Source: Candidatus Omnitrophota bacterium
GTDB lineage: Bacteria > Omnitrophota > Gorgyraeia > B26-G9
Length of the DNA stretch: 35,546 nucleotides
Direction of reading: 5' to 3'
NCBI GenBank assembly: GCA_018895275.1
Contig: JAHIOQ010000108.1
Location: forward strand, 1 to 35,546
Position 1 is the first letter of the stretch, and each line of letters begins with the position of its first letter. Below the pieces are notes generated by a model. It saw nothing but the letters and a program-made list of their open reading frames with translations, had not been told where the DNA came from and ran no database searches. Of the stretch, positions 9,901 to 15,885 are shown piece by piece. The position numbers were made by a program, and so were the translations under genes.

Positions 9901-12376
9901 AAAAGAAAATTATAGTAAAGCTCTTAGGGTTATCGATCAGGCAATTTCTTCTTATCCGCAAGATAATTCCGCTGCGGCAAATGCGCTTTATGAAGCGGTT
10001 TGTAAGCAGGAAAATAAAAATTTTGTCCGCTGGGACTGGACTAAGCATAAAACCGCCACATTGGTAATGCGTCATGATCAGGCTTTAACCGTTGATAACG
10101 GTCATCCGTTCGTTGTGGCGATACGCAAAAAAGGCCAAGAGGAATTTGAACGCGTAGAGTCTTTAGAGATAGAAGAAAACAAGAAATATATGTCCATGCT
10201 TTTCGGCCTGGAGCCGGGAAAATACGAGATAAATTTTCTCTGGCCGAGAAAACATGAAAATCAGGGCTGGGAAGAAGGCGGCTGGTTTTCCGTAGAGGTT
10301 TTAACTAAAGAGCAGAGTGAAAAAGTAAAATCGTATTCTTTATCTAATCTGCCGAAGCAGTCTTTTCTGTTAAGAGAATTGCGGACTTTCCCCAGGCAGC
10401 AGATTTCCAGACTAAAATACCGCAGAAAAGATAAAAACTTCATTATTCAAGTACCGGTTTTTTCCTGCCGCCAGGAAAACAATAAGAATAAGGGAATTGG
10501 TAAGTTTACGGATTTTGCCGCTACATGTCAGATGTATAATGATGCCGTGGGGGCGAATGTCTTTTTACCATTGCCCATTCATCCCACACTGGATGATGAG
10601 TACAGCTCTTATTCCGCGGCAAGTAATCATGCATTAAATGAACGGCTGATTGACTGGGACGCGGTTATTGGCGAATTTTTCCCGCATTTAAAAGAGCAAA
10701 AGCCTCCGTATCTTAAACATAAAGGTTATATTGATTATGAGGCAGTAGAAAAGCGTGATTGTATACTTTCTTCCATGGTCATGGATGAGTTGGAGAAAAT
10801 GGGCGATTCTTTCACGCTATCAGAGCAATTAAATAAATTTAGCGCGGAATTTTCCTGGTGGTTTGATGATTACGCGCGGTTTCGTACGCTTACGGAATTA
10901 CTAGGAACACCCTGGTGGGATTGGGGTAATGAGCAAATACAGCAGGCTGAGCAAAAAGACGGCTATAAAGAAACAATCTGTTTTTATAAGTTTGCCCAGT
11001 TTATTGCCTTTAAGCAGTGGCAGAAGGCAAAGGATAATATCCATGCTCTTGGTTTTAAACTGCTTTATGATAAACCCTATTTTTGCGCGGTAAACAGTGT
11101 GGAGGTTTGGACAAGCTACCGGGATAATAAAAATTATTTTCTGGATAGAAACCGGCATCCCGGGGTAGGGGGAAAAAAACTCCAGATTTTTAAGAGCCTG
11201 GCACTGTATAATTATACGAATCTCGCGAATCAGCAAAGGCCCTATGAGCTTATTTTAAATGACCATGAATATAAACTTGATGTTTTGGGTTTTGATGGCG
11301 GCAGGCTCGATGCCCTGCATAAGGCCTATCCCTGGGGTGAGGAATGGCTGAGAAGCGGGGATGAACCCGGAGACGCGCTGGTTGAGGCAATAAAATCCGT
11401 GTATGATCAGCGGAATAATACACTGCTTATTGCCGAGCAGTTGGGCGCGGACGGTGAGGTGATGAAAAAGATTCGAGGCAAGGGTATTACTACGATGGAA
11501 CACCTGGAATGGTTATGGTTTAAAGATAATATTATGCTTAGCCTTACTTCCCATGATGAGGGTCGTGTAGGTGATAGATACGGCGGGTGGAACGAAAGTT
11601 TATATAAAGATTCCTCTAAAGAGGTATTTGACCATGACCCTGAATATGTTTGCTGGACCGTGGGGGATGAGTTCATGGATACACACCGTATAAATAATCC
11701 CTATCTCGAAAGAGAAGAACGTATGAATTACAACTGGCGGTATCTTTTGCCGCATCCGCTTGACTCTGATTATAACAAGCGGGTAAAAGAGGATTTGACG
11801 CCTTATATCCGTTCCTTAGCCGCGGAATATTTAGGTGACTGGGACGCGATGTTTTATGAAGGAGTGGATAAAGGCCGCGATGTGTTTATTAACGGTTTAT
11901 CTGCTCAAATGCGCAGTGATATTGAAAATCAAATTAATTTTAGATTGGTTTATCATTTTGGCAATAATGAATTCAAAAATATAGAGAATATCAAAATAAA
12001 AGATTTGTTTAAGGAGATTTATAGACAACTTGCGATTAACGGAAAAAACGGCGAATACAGCCTGGCGCATCATGCCCATAACCAGGATTTCTTTTCTACG
12101 GCTAAAAATATATTGGAAATATTTTTAGGATTAACAAGGAATGAAAACGCGGATGTTTGGGAATATATTGATTCTTTAGAAAAACAGATGCTTATGGATA
12201 GTAGAAGATATAAAAGAGATAGCGCGAATATAAAGCTCATGGGATTTATGAGCGGGATATTTGAAAAGATAGAAGAAACCGCGCGAAGTAAAACGCAGGA
12301 TATTGATTCCGTATTGAGGAGTTTAAGCCCGGATGCTGAATATGATTTAGCTGAATTGGTGGAACAGGCGGTGTGA
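6983..12376 (+). CDS. Exported giant CBM45-like/GH13-like/GH77-like alpha-glucan enzyme
   Basis: 1,797 residues, starting with a signal peptide (MKK, hydrophobic core, probable cleavage near NFAWG) followed by SQDTLSP. Two modules resemble the starch-binding CBM45-like N-termini of glucan dikinases and plastid amylases: about residues 72-192 (LHWGVNHWQKPP) and about 247-352 (LYWGINGWQMPS). A GH13-like barrel follows: region I-like IKFMVNFFDWH (about 600), region II FRVDLPGE with nucleophile-position D706, region III FFCLEAYS with E743. A clear region-IV NHD motif was not found. From about 1150 to 1640 lies a divergent GH77-like domain keeping the three acids in altered surroundings: GGRLDALHK (D1443), IAEQLG (E1485), TSHDEGR (D1525), then MNYNWRYLLPHP in place of the usual NTPGT..NWxWR. 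The C-terminus is helical and ends EQAV. It lies 47 bp downstream of the first giant gene, probably cotranscribed. Likely role: binding and remodelling alpha-glucan outside the cytoplasm. Activity of the GH13-like domain is uncertain. Confidence 0.85.
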   Translation: MKKIFKTSSIILIQAFLAMNFAWGGVNDFQSDSIVFSQDTLSPALQINTPLLRQVMRQETAFDYAANLVEIYQKNAYKTYIQIFARPEGYRVVIKAEHERPLTLHWGVNHWQKPPEAIIPNGNGYSTYVDETTGATRTEVQSQAKGNNVFVIDIPTLLIDSIENLKFVFFDENTAIQDIGFKDYEVPIKNALDKTIEEMEQGKGKSEENRSKLEQLLKNRLTPPPGPGEQDLNDNVLYSKTGNNVISEVIRGEGGFKINFWVISNDKPQLYWGINGWQMPSKDILPADTRLGKKNEEPAVYTDMDKESEDGLYTTSIFISDEKWPHITEINFNIHYPDNGHRDTNEDKHYDLKLTGPEMIGSLAKRVNNIYLPEPQRKETAMLLKNALTVFAEEISYEELLKIFQEVKGISFEEQESLGFILIAKLLNEGAVWDEAQGRIIVDKNKVSTAVAELIDRLDPLCVNKCLYLFGMLEPSWISRLVHGLDYRQLYEGQQSGRITDLRQFIQDKINAYDAEDKPEVLEAKAVSGSRLFLKMNFNGNVISTFMGYVTKEDKYYYNGKRVVLRDTLGNEFSRLNLRLGRHVDKEKIRVLIEDGHKKGIKFMVNFFDWHSPEVLNKDNYMYYHHKFLGKNKDELTILSILDNYATILSLPDGRKVLVMHRPLSADQLKPNLTLDSRSGNYWKQKFLEHMRYFIDEFDIDAFRVDLPGELEEAGNREVFQSACFEAVEYAARKGKKIFFCLEAYSKNYFGTDECALFNDWNNHAEIRKYRYKPFRPYYDMVNKSLLTGNITELKAAFERIVRRVEELVSLFTNFDEELLKDMIPDKEAREKHVMMLYNFVRAGFDALMYLRDLGIGDIVSMVGGKSIGWGALVRYFTHKPATKREFRARMEKSTGELVDESALYQIMKNAGRHSFSRVFFRGNKIVFYRPGYAPEVFDLDKMVSPMPAIELLDMEHYVNLWLDEHVLSIPNVKENYSKALRVIDQAISSYPQDNSAAANALYEAVCKQENKNFVRWDWTKHKTATLVMRHDQALTVDNGHPFVVAIRKKGQEEFERVESLEIEENKKYMSMLFGLEPGKYEINFLWPRKHENQGWEEGGWFSVEVLTKEQSEKVKSYSLSNLPKQSFLLRELRTFPRQQISRLKYRRKDKNFIIQVPVFSCRQENNKNKGIGKFTDFAATCQMYNDAVGANVFLPLPIHPTLDDEYSSYSAASNHALNERLIDWDAVIGEFFPHLKEQKPPYLKHKGYIDYEAVEKRDCILSSMVMDELEKMGDSFTLSEQLNKFSAEFSWWFDDYARFRTLTELLGTPWWDWGNEQIQQAEQKDGYKETICFYKFAQFIAFKQWQKAKDNIHALGFKLLYDKPYFCAVNSVEVWTSYRDNKNYFLDRNRHPGVGGKKLQIFKSLALYNYTNLANQQRPYELILNDHEYKLDVLGFDGGRLDALHKAYPWGEEWLRSGDEPGDALVEAIKSVYDQRNNTLLIAEQLGADGEVMKKIRGKGITTMEHLEWLWFKDNIMLSLTSHDEGRVGDRYGGWNESLYKDSSKEVFDHDPEYVCWTVGDEFMDTHRINNPYLEREERMNYNWRYLLPHPLDSDYNKRVKEDLTPYIRSLAAEYLGDWDAMFYEGVDKGRDVFINGLSAQMRSDIENQINFRLVYHFGNNEFKNIENIKIKDLFKEIYRQLAINGKNGEYSLAHHAHNQDFFSTAKNILEIFLGLTRNENADVWEYIDSLEKQMLMDSRRYKRDSANIKLMGFMSGIFEKIEETARSKTQDIDSVLRSLSPDAEYDLAELVEQAV

Positions 12377-12500
12377 ACCTGGGTTTACCGTTTATACTGG
12401 TGGTGGTTAAAATTGAAGGAAAAAAAAGCAGTAAAATCAGGGTACCGCATTTCCAAAGGTGTAGTAAGGTAAAATGTTTGACAGGTTTTTCGGCATGCCC

Positions 12501-12529
12501 TTGACAAAGGAAAAAAAAAGAGGTAAACT
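12501..12529 (+). promoter_or_regulatory. Promoter of tRNA-Val
   Basis: TTGACA (12501-12506), a 17-bp spacer and TAAACT (12524-12529), placed 18 bp before the first base of tRNA-Val. This is a near-consensus sigma-70 promoter. Confidence 0.8.
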
Positions 12530-12547
12530 ACAGCCTCTAACAATGCG

Positions 12548-12624
12548 GGGCGCGTAGCACAGTTGGTTAGAGCACCTCCCTTACAAGGAGGGGGTCGTAG
12601 GTTCGAGTCCTACCGCGCCCACCA
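12548..12624 (+). tRNA. tRNA-Val(TAC), CCA encoded
   Basis: Cloverleaf: acceptor GGGCGCG/CGCGCCC, anticodon stem CCTCC/GGAGG with loop CTTACAA (anticodon TAC), and T-arm GTAGG-TTCGAGT-CCTAC. CCA is encoded. The D-stem reads GCAC/GAGC, with an A-A mismatch where GCTC would be expected. A perfect inverted copy of TTCGAGTCCTACC lies 56 bp downstream of the T-arm (12670-12682). Confidence 0.95.
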
Positions 12625-12669
12625 TAAACCACTCGCTTTGCTCGGGTTCATGGCAGGCCGGTATAATAA

Positions 12670-12682
12670 GGTAGGACTCGAA
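12670..12682 (-). repeat. Inverted copy of tRNA-Val T-arm
   Basis: GGTAGGACTCGAA is the exact reverse complement of tRNA-Val bases 12602-12614 (T-loop, 3' T-stem and one acceptor base). It does not belong to a second tRNA; the flanking bases match no cloverleaf. Confidence 0.85.
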
Positions 12683-12708
12683 GCTAAGAAAAATTATTGT
12701 ATTGAGTT

Positions 12709-12744
12709 CCCTCGTCATCTGCGATGACGTCGGGATAAATTTTT
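12709..12744 (+). terminator. Hairpin terminator between tRNA-Val and tRNA-Asp
   Basis: CGTCATC-TGC-GATGACG (12713-12729), extended by TCCC/GGGA around a small bulge and followed by ATAAATTTTT, looks like an intrinsic terminator of the tRNA-Val unit. Confidence 0.5.
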
Positions 12745-12756
12745 CTGCGAAAAATT
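12738..12756 (+). repeat. Second TGC-loop hairpin immediately before tRNA-Asp
   Basis: AATTTTTC-TGC-GAAAAATT is a perfect 8-bp stem with the same TGC loop as the preceding hairpin. It ends two bases before tRNA-Asp begins. Confidence 0.6.
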
Positions 12757-12758
12757 CA

Positions 12759-12836
12759 GGGGCCGTAGTTCAGCTGGTTTAGAACGTCGGACTGTCGATC
12801 CGAAGGTCGCGGGTTCGAACCCCGTCGGCCCCGCCA
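12759..12836 (+). tRNA. tRNA-Asp(GTC), CCA encoded
   Basis: Acceptor GGGGCCG/CGGCCCC, D-arm GTTC/GAAC, anticodon stem TCGGA/TCCGA with loop CTGTCGA (anticodon GTC), T-arm GCGGG-TTCGAAC-CCCGT with a G-T closing pair, discriminator G and encoded CCA. The 100-aa minus-strand ORF over it (GADGVRTRDLRIDSPTF) is a translation artefact of this tRNA. Confidence 0.96.
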
Positions 12837-12837
12837 T

Positions 12838-12871
12838 AAAAACTCTCTGTAAAAAAATACAGAGAGTTTTT
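12838..12871 (+). terminator. Rho-independent terminator after tRNA-Asp
   Basis: AAAAACTCTCTGTA/TACAGAGAGTTTTT is a perfect 14-bp stem around a six-A loop, ending in a T run directly after the tRNA. The A/T symmetry means it could also work on the minus strand. Confidence 0.85.
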
Positions 12872-12877
12872 CCATAT

Positions 12878-13005
12878 GGGGAAACGTAGTTTTCCCCTCT
12901 CCCGAATGAAGTATCCTTCTGTGGCGCATCTTCGGGATGCAGGATGGAATTCTATTAAATTAAAGAGAATTCCATCGCAATTGGCGGTCACCCCTTTCCC
13001 AGTGG
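12878..13005 (+). repeat. Hairpin-rich spacer upstream of fic, with copy A of a repeat shared with the downstream side
   Basis: The spacer holds GGGGAAA/TTTCCCC (12878-12897), GCATC-TTCGG-GATGC near 12930, and a perfect 11-bp stem GATGGAATTCT/AGAATTCCATC (12943-12976). It then has GGTCACCCC (12986-12994) and CCAGTGG (12999-13005), which recur downstream of fic (13872-13887). No ORF is supported here. It may be a decayed mobile repeat or a structured leader. Confidence 0.55.
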
Positions 13006-13006
13006 G

Positions 13007-13034
13007 TTGTCTTCTCGTACCATTTTGGTATAAT
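13007..13034 (+). promoter_or_regulatory. Promoter of fic
   Basis: TTGTCT (13007-13012), a 16-bp spacer and a consensus TATAAT (13029-13034), 42 bp before the fic start codon. Confidence 0.7.
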
Positions 13035-13075
13035 ATTGTCGGATAAATACTGTCAAACAAAGAACAGGGGGTTTT

Positions 13076-13828
13076 ATGCAATATGAAAATCGAATCAAAG
13101 AAATAGAAGAGCTAAAACATAAGATTGATAAGCACATGCCTCTGTCAAAACACGCTCTTGAGCAGTTAAAGGGATATTATCGTATCGGCCTTACATATGC
13201 ATCCAACGCTATCGAGGGAAACTCGCTTACCGAGACCGAGACGAAGATTGTTATTGAGGATGGAATAACTATCGGCGGAAAGCCCCTAAAAGACCATTAC
13301 GAGGCAATAGGCCATAGCGAGGCGTTTTCTTTTCTCTATGACTTGGCTAAAAATAAGACGATAAAGGAAGCCGATATATTAAAGCTGCATCATCTATTTT
13401 ATTACCGTATCGACGAAGATAATGCCGGTAAGTACCGTAAGGTAAACGTCCTTATTACCGGCTCGACATTCAAACCGCCCGCCCATTCCGAAGTTCCCGC
13501 CCTTATGAAAAAGTTTACCGGTAATATCCCGGCTATGCAGAAGAAATATCACCCTGTCGAATTCTCTGCCCGCATCCATAAAGAGCTTGTTACGATACAT
13601 CCATTCGTTGACGGTAACGGCAGGGCCGCGCGGTTACTTATGAATCTTGCCCTTTTGCAGAGCGGATACGTTATTACCATTATCCCCCCTATTCTAAGAA
13701 ACGACTATATTAACGCTATCAAGAAAGCGCAGGTTGAGCCAAAGGATGATAAGCCGTTTATTAACTTTATATCTTCTATGGTTTATGAATCAGCGAAGGA
13801 ATACATAAGACTATTAGAATCTCTGTGA
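13076..13828 (+). CDS. Fic family protein (class II-type, probable AMP transferase)
   Basis: 250 residues with the Fic signature HPFVDGNGRAAR near residue 175; the His is the catalytic base and the GNGR loop binds nucleotide phosphates. The substrate-positioning flap is present (ITGSTFKPPAHSEVPALM). An N-terminal autoinhibitory motif of the (S/T)xxxE(G/N) type, SNAIEGN, lies near residue 43, making it a self-regulated class II Fic. Fic enzymes usually transfer AMP from ATP to a hydroxyl side chain of a target protein. There is no C-terminal winged-helix domain, so it is a short form. ATG 13076 follows AGGGGG, and the gene has its own promoter. It stands alone between related hairpin repeats in a tRNA-adjacent accessory region, which suggests mobility. 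The target is unknown, and no FicA-like partner is seen. Confidence 0.92.
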   Translation: MQYENRIKEIEELKHKIDKHMPLSKHALEQLKGYYRIGLTYASNAIEGNSLTETETKIVIEDGITIGGKPLKDHYEAIGHSEAFSFLYDLAKNKTIKEADILKLHHLFYYRIDEDNAGKYRKVNVLITGSTFKPPAHSEVPALMKKFTGNIPAMQKKYHPVEFSARIHKELVTIHPFVDGNGRAARLLMNLALLQSGYVITIIPPILRNDYINAIKKAQVEPKDDKPFINFISSMVYESAKEYIRLLESL

Positions 13829-13836
13829 AAGTAATC

Positions 13837-13893
13837 ATTATTCGGGGTTGGCATTCCGCTTAAAAGTAGCGGGTCACCCCCCAGTGGAATAAT
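13837..13893 (+). repeat. Nested imperfect palindrome downstream of fic (copy B)
   Basis: Three nested stems, ATTATTC/GAATAAT, GGGGT/ACCCC and CCGCT/AGCGG, fold into one interrupted hairpin. The right half (GGTCACCCC then CCAGTGG, 13872-13887) matches copy A upstream of fic in the same orientation. It may double as a terminator of fic, but there is no T run. Confidence 0.65.
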
Positions 13894-13953
13894 TCTTAGC
13901 CAAAGGTATTACCTGATAATAAAAGTAGGAAATGAAATAAAATTTTAGAACCC

Positions 13954-13983
13954 TTAGCACAAGCATCAGTTATGTGTTATAAT
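13954..13983 (+). promoter_or_regulatory. Promoter of hicBA
   Basis: A weak -35 TTAGCA (13954-13959), an 18-bp spacer and a consensus TATAAT (13978-13983), followed by a GAGGAG ribosome-binding site and ATG 14006. Confidence 0.6.
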
Positions 13984-14005
13984 TTAATTGAGGAGAAAAT
14001 AAGGT

Positions 14006-14311
14006 ATGAGGTATCAAAAAATTGAGCTTACTGTTCTATTTAAAAAAGAAGGAAAGAAGTTCATAGCGTATTCCCCGGCCTTGGACATTTCGACGTTCGC
14101 AAATTCCTTTGAAAAAGCTAAACAGAGATTTAATGAGCTGGTTGAAGTATTTCTCGAAGAACTTGAAAAAATGGGGACTTTAGAAGATGTATTAATTGAA
14201 TGTGGATGGACGAAAAAAATAGATAAAGACAAACCGAAGTCTATCAATTGGGTTCCTCCCAGATTCATTACTCAGACAAAGGAAACTGTCCAAATTCCAT
14301 GCCACGTCTAA
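14006..14311 (+). CDS. hicB: HicB-like antitoxin
   Basis: 101 residues. The N-terminal half has the HicB partial RNase-H-like fold pattern: strand ELTVLFKKEGKKFIAYSPALDISTFANS, then a helix EKAKQRFNELVEVFLEEL. The C-terminal tail (WVPPRF) lacks an obvious HTH or ribbon-helix-helix DNA-binding domain. HicB proteins neutralise the HicA mRNA interferase and often repress their own operon. The gene precedes hicA and overlaps it by 13 bp, so the two are translationally coupled. The start has a good RBS (GAGGAG). The fold assignment rests on pattern and on the neighbour. Confidence 0.82.
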   Translation: MRYQKIELTVLFKKEGKKFIAYSPALDISTFANSFEKAKQRFNELVEVFLEELEKMGTLEDVLIECGWTKKIDKDKPKSINWVPPRFITQTKETVQIPCHV

Positions 14312-14529
14312 GACCTATTCACCATAAACAATTTCAGAAGTTTTTAAAGTATATAGGTTGCACTTATTCACGTCAAAAAGGGGATCATGTCGTATACAGA
14401 AGATCGGATTTAAAAAGACCTATTGTTTTTCCAGCCGTAGGCTCCATACCAGTTTTTATAATACTAAATAACCTAAGAATATTAGGTATAAGTCGTGATG
14501 ATTATCTGGATATAATTGAAAGAATCTGA
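14299..14529 (+). CDS. hicA: HicA-like mRNA interferase toxin
   Basis: The start was moved from 14248 (ORF track) to ATG 14299, giving MPRLRPIHHKQF and 76 residues, the normal size for HicA/YcfA. The dsRBD-like fold is recognisable: KQFQKFLKYIGCTYSRQKGDHVVYRR, where the His of GDHVVY is the expected catalytic residue (family motif GSHxxY/F), then IPVFIILNNLRILGISRDDYLD. HicA cleaves mRNA and tmRNA independently of translation. It overlaps the antitoxin gene by 13 bp. The pair sits near Fic and the tRNAs, in the accessory part of the window. Confidence 0.88.
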   Translation: MPRLRPIHHKQFQKFLKYIGCTYSRQKGDHVVYRRSDLKRPIVFPAVGSIPVFIILNNLRILGISRDDYLDIIERI

Positions 14530-14666
14530 TTCAGCAATAGTTCTCCCCTCAACCATACAGATTGGATCAATTCATAAAACAAACCGCGTGCCTTAATACT
14601 TTTGTAATACCGGAGAATTCATTTCCCAGTGTTTCTCACTATAAGTGACAGGCAATGTCGCATGGG

Positions 14667-14695
14667 TTGACATCACCGGGAGGGCATAGTATTAT
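14667..14695 (+). promoter_or_regulatory. Promoter of the LsrF-like gene
   Basis: TTGACA (14667-14672), a 17-bp spacer and TATTAT (14690-14695). It leaves a leader of nearly 90 nt before ATG 14791, which is preceded by AAGGAGGT. The rest of the 14530-14790 spacer shows nothing else I can support. Confidence 0.75.
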
Positions 14696-14790
14696 TGAAG
14701 TCAGGTTAGAGAAGAGATTTTAGAGGCTTTGGTGATAATTTTCGTTCAAATTGTCGCGAATCGGGGTGCGCATTTAAGGAGGTATTTAAG

Positions 14791-15585
14791 ATGGAATGGG
14801 GTATGAAAAATCGTTTAAGCAGACTTTTTCAGGCGGACGGGCATTGTTTCTTTTTGCCTATTGACCACGGCTATTTTCAGGGGCCGACGCGCTGCCTCGA
14901 ACAGCCGGGAGAAACGATCAAGCCGCTTTTGGCCTATTGCGACGCGCTGTTTGTTACCCGGGGGGTACTGCGTTCCTGTGTGGAGCCGCTAGGCAGTAAG
15001 CCGATTATCTTGAGGGTGTCCGGCGGAACAAGTATGGCCGGAAAGGATCTTGCCGATGAAGTCATCACCACGTCGATAGAAGAGGTTATTCGCCTGAATG
15101 CCGCGGCGGTCGGGGTGTCTGTGTTTATCGGCAGTGACTATGAAAAGCAGACCTTGTCGAATCTGGCAAGGCTGGTAAACGAATGTGAAAACTACGGCAT
15201 CCCGGTTATGGCCGTGACCGCGGTTGGAAAAGAGATGGAAAAAAGAGAGGCGCGCTATCTCGCGTTGTGCTGCCGTATTGCCGCGGAACTGGGCGCGCGG
15301 GTGGTAAAAACTTACTGGTGTGATAAGGACTTTGATAAGGTCGTTAAGGGGTGCCCGGTGCCGGTGGTTATGGCCGGCGGCCCAAAGTGTGAAACGGAAC
15401 GCGAGGTAATGGAATTTGTTTATGACGGCATGCAGAACGGCGCGGTGGGCATAAACCTGGGAAGAAACGTATGGCAGAGCCCGCATCCCGTGGCAATGGC
15501 AAAGGCATTGCATGCGGTAATCCACGAAAAGGCGGATGTTAAAAAGGCCTGCGGGATATATGATGAGGTTAAGAATAAATTGTAA
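14791..15585 (+). CDS. lsrF: LsrF/DeoC-type class I aldolase or thiolase family protein
   Basis: 264 residues of the DhnA/LsrF TIM-barrel family. The N-terminus WGMKNRLSRLF, the DHGYFQGPT block, RGVLRS, VFIGSDYE, the Schiff-base lysine segment VVKTYW, and GINLGRNVWQSPHPVAM follow E. coli LsrF closely, as I recall it. LsrF transfers an acetyl group from the phosphorylated AI-2 product to CoA. Nothing else of an lsr operon (transporter, LsrK, LsrG) is visible, so quorum-signal breakdown is not supported by context. The family also contains class I fructose-bisphosphate aldolases and aminodideoxyheptulosonate synthases, which are fair alternatives. It has a strong promoter and RBS (AAGGAGG). The next gene is a zinc dehydrogenase 300 bp away. 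Confidence 0.82.
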   Translation: MEWGMKNRLSRLFQADGHCFFLPIDHGYFQGPTRCLEQPGETIKPLLAYCDALFVTRGVLRSCVEPLGSKPIILRVSGGTSMAGKDLADEVITTSIEEVIRLNAAAVGVSVFIGSDYEKQTLSNLARLVNECENYGIPVMAVTAVGKEMEKREARYLALCCRIAAELGARVVKTYWCDKDFDKVVKGCPVPVVMAGGPKCETEREVMEFVYDGMQNGAVGINLGRNVWQSPHPVAMAKALHAVIHEKADVKKACGIYDEVKNKL

Positions 15586-15647
15586 TTATGAAATTTTGCT
15601 TCAGGCTGCAGGTTCGAAATAAACCTGAGACCTTATAGTGTACTGTC

Positions 15648-15822
15648 TTAATGATGTGTTAACCTCTGGTAATGGGTAATGGTAACGAAGCCCGTATCGG
15701 TAACGTTTAACGGTTAGTGCTAAAAGCGTTGTATATTAAGACGGTAGACGTTACCCTAATACGAAACGGGCATCGTAACCTTAACCGTAACCTTTTAGGG
15801 CTATACCAGTCAACACATCTTA
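15648..15822. repeat. Imperfect inverted-repeat (fold-back) element
   Basis: The left arm GATGTGTTAAC...GGTAACGAAGCCCGTATCGGTAACG is mirrored by a right arm whose reverse complement reads GATGTGTTGAC...GGTTACGATGCCCGTTTCG...GGTAACG. The blocks GATGTGTT, GCCCGT-TCG and GGTAACG occur in both arms in the same order, so the element folds back with mismatches and small gaps. It may be a degraded MITE. Boundaries are approximate. Confidence 0.55.
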
Positions 15823-15832
15823 TTGATTATAC

Positions 15833-15874
15833 ACTTGTAACCTGTAACTTGTAACCTGAAACCTGAAACCTGTA
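15833..15874 (+). repeat. Heptamer array (ACYTGWA x6)
   Basis: ACTTGTA ACCTGTA ACTTGTA, then ACCTGAA ACCTGAA ACCTGTA: six consecutive 7-mers with only transitions at position 3 and A/T changes at position 6. Confidence 0.9.
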
Positions 15875-15885
15875 TTTGAGGCCTT

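Larger units (their letters stand above)
15586..15885. other. 300-bp gene-free spacer filled by repeats
   Basis: No credible ORF. The spacer contains a roughly 175-bp imperfect palindrome (about 15648-15822) and then six 7-bp repeats (15833-15874) that run to within 11 bp of the dehydrogenase start codon. No clear promoter was found for that gene. Confidence 0.7.

Noticed and set aside
12548-12624. Possible pseudo-tRNA because of the D-stem mismatch
   Set aside because: Every other arm is intact, CCA is encoded and a consensus promoter lies 18 bp upstream, so it is treated as functional.
12779-13081. 100-aa minus-strand ORF ending GADGVRTRDLRIDSPTF
   Set aside because: The C-terminal-looking peptide is the known artefact of translating antisense tRNA-Asp; it overlaps the tRNA, terminator and spacer hairpins.
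14989-15525. 178-aa minus-strand ORF
   Set aside because: Shadow of the LsrF-like gene on the opposite strand, with no family resemblance and no RBS.
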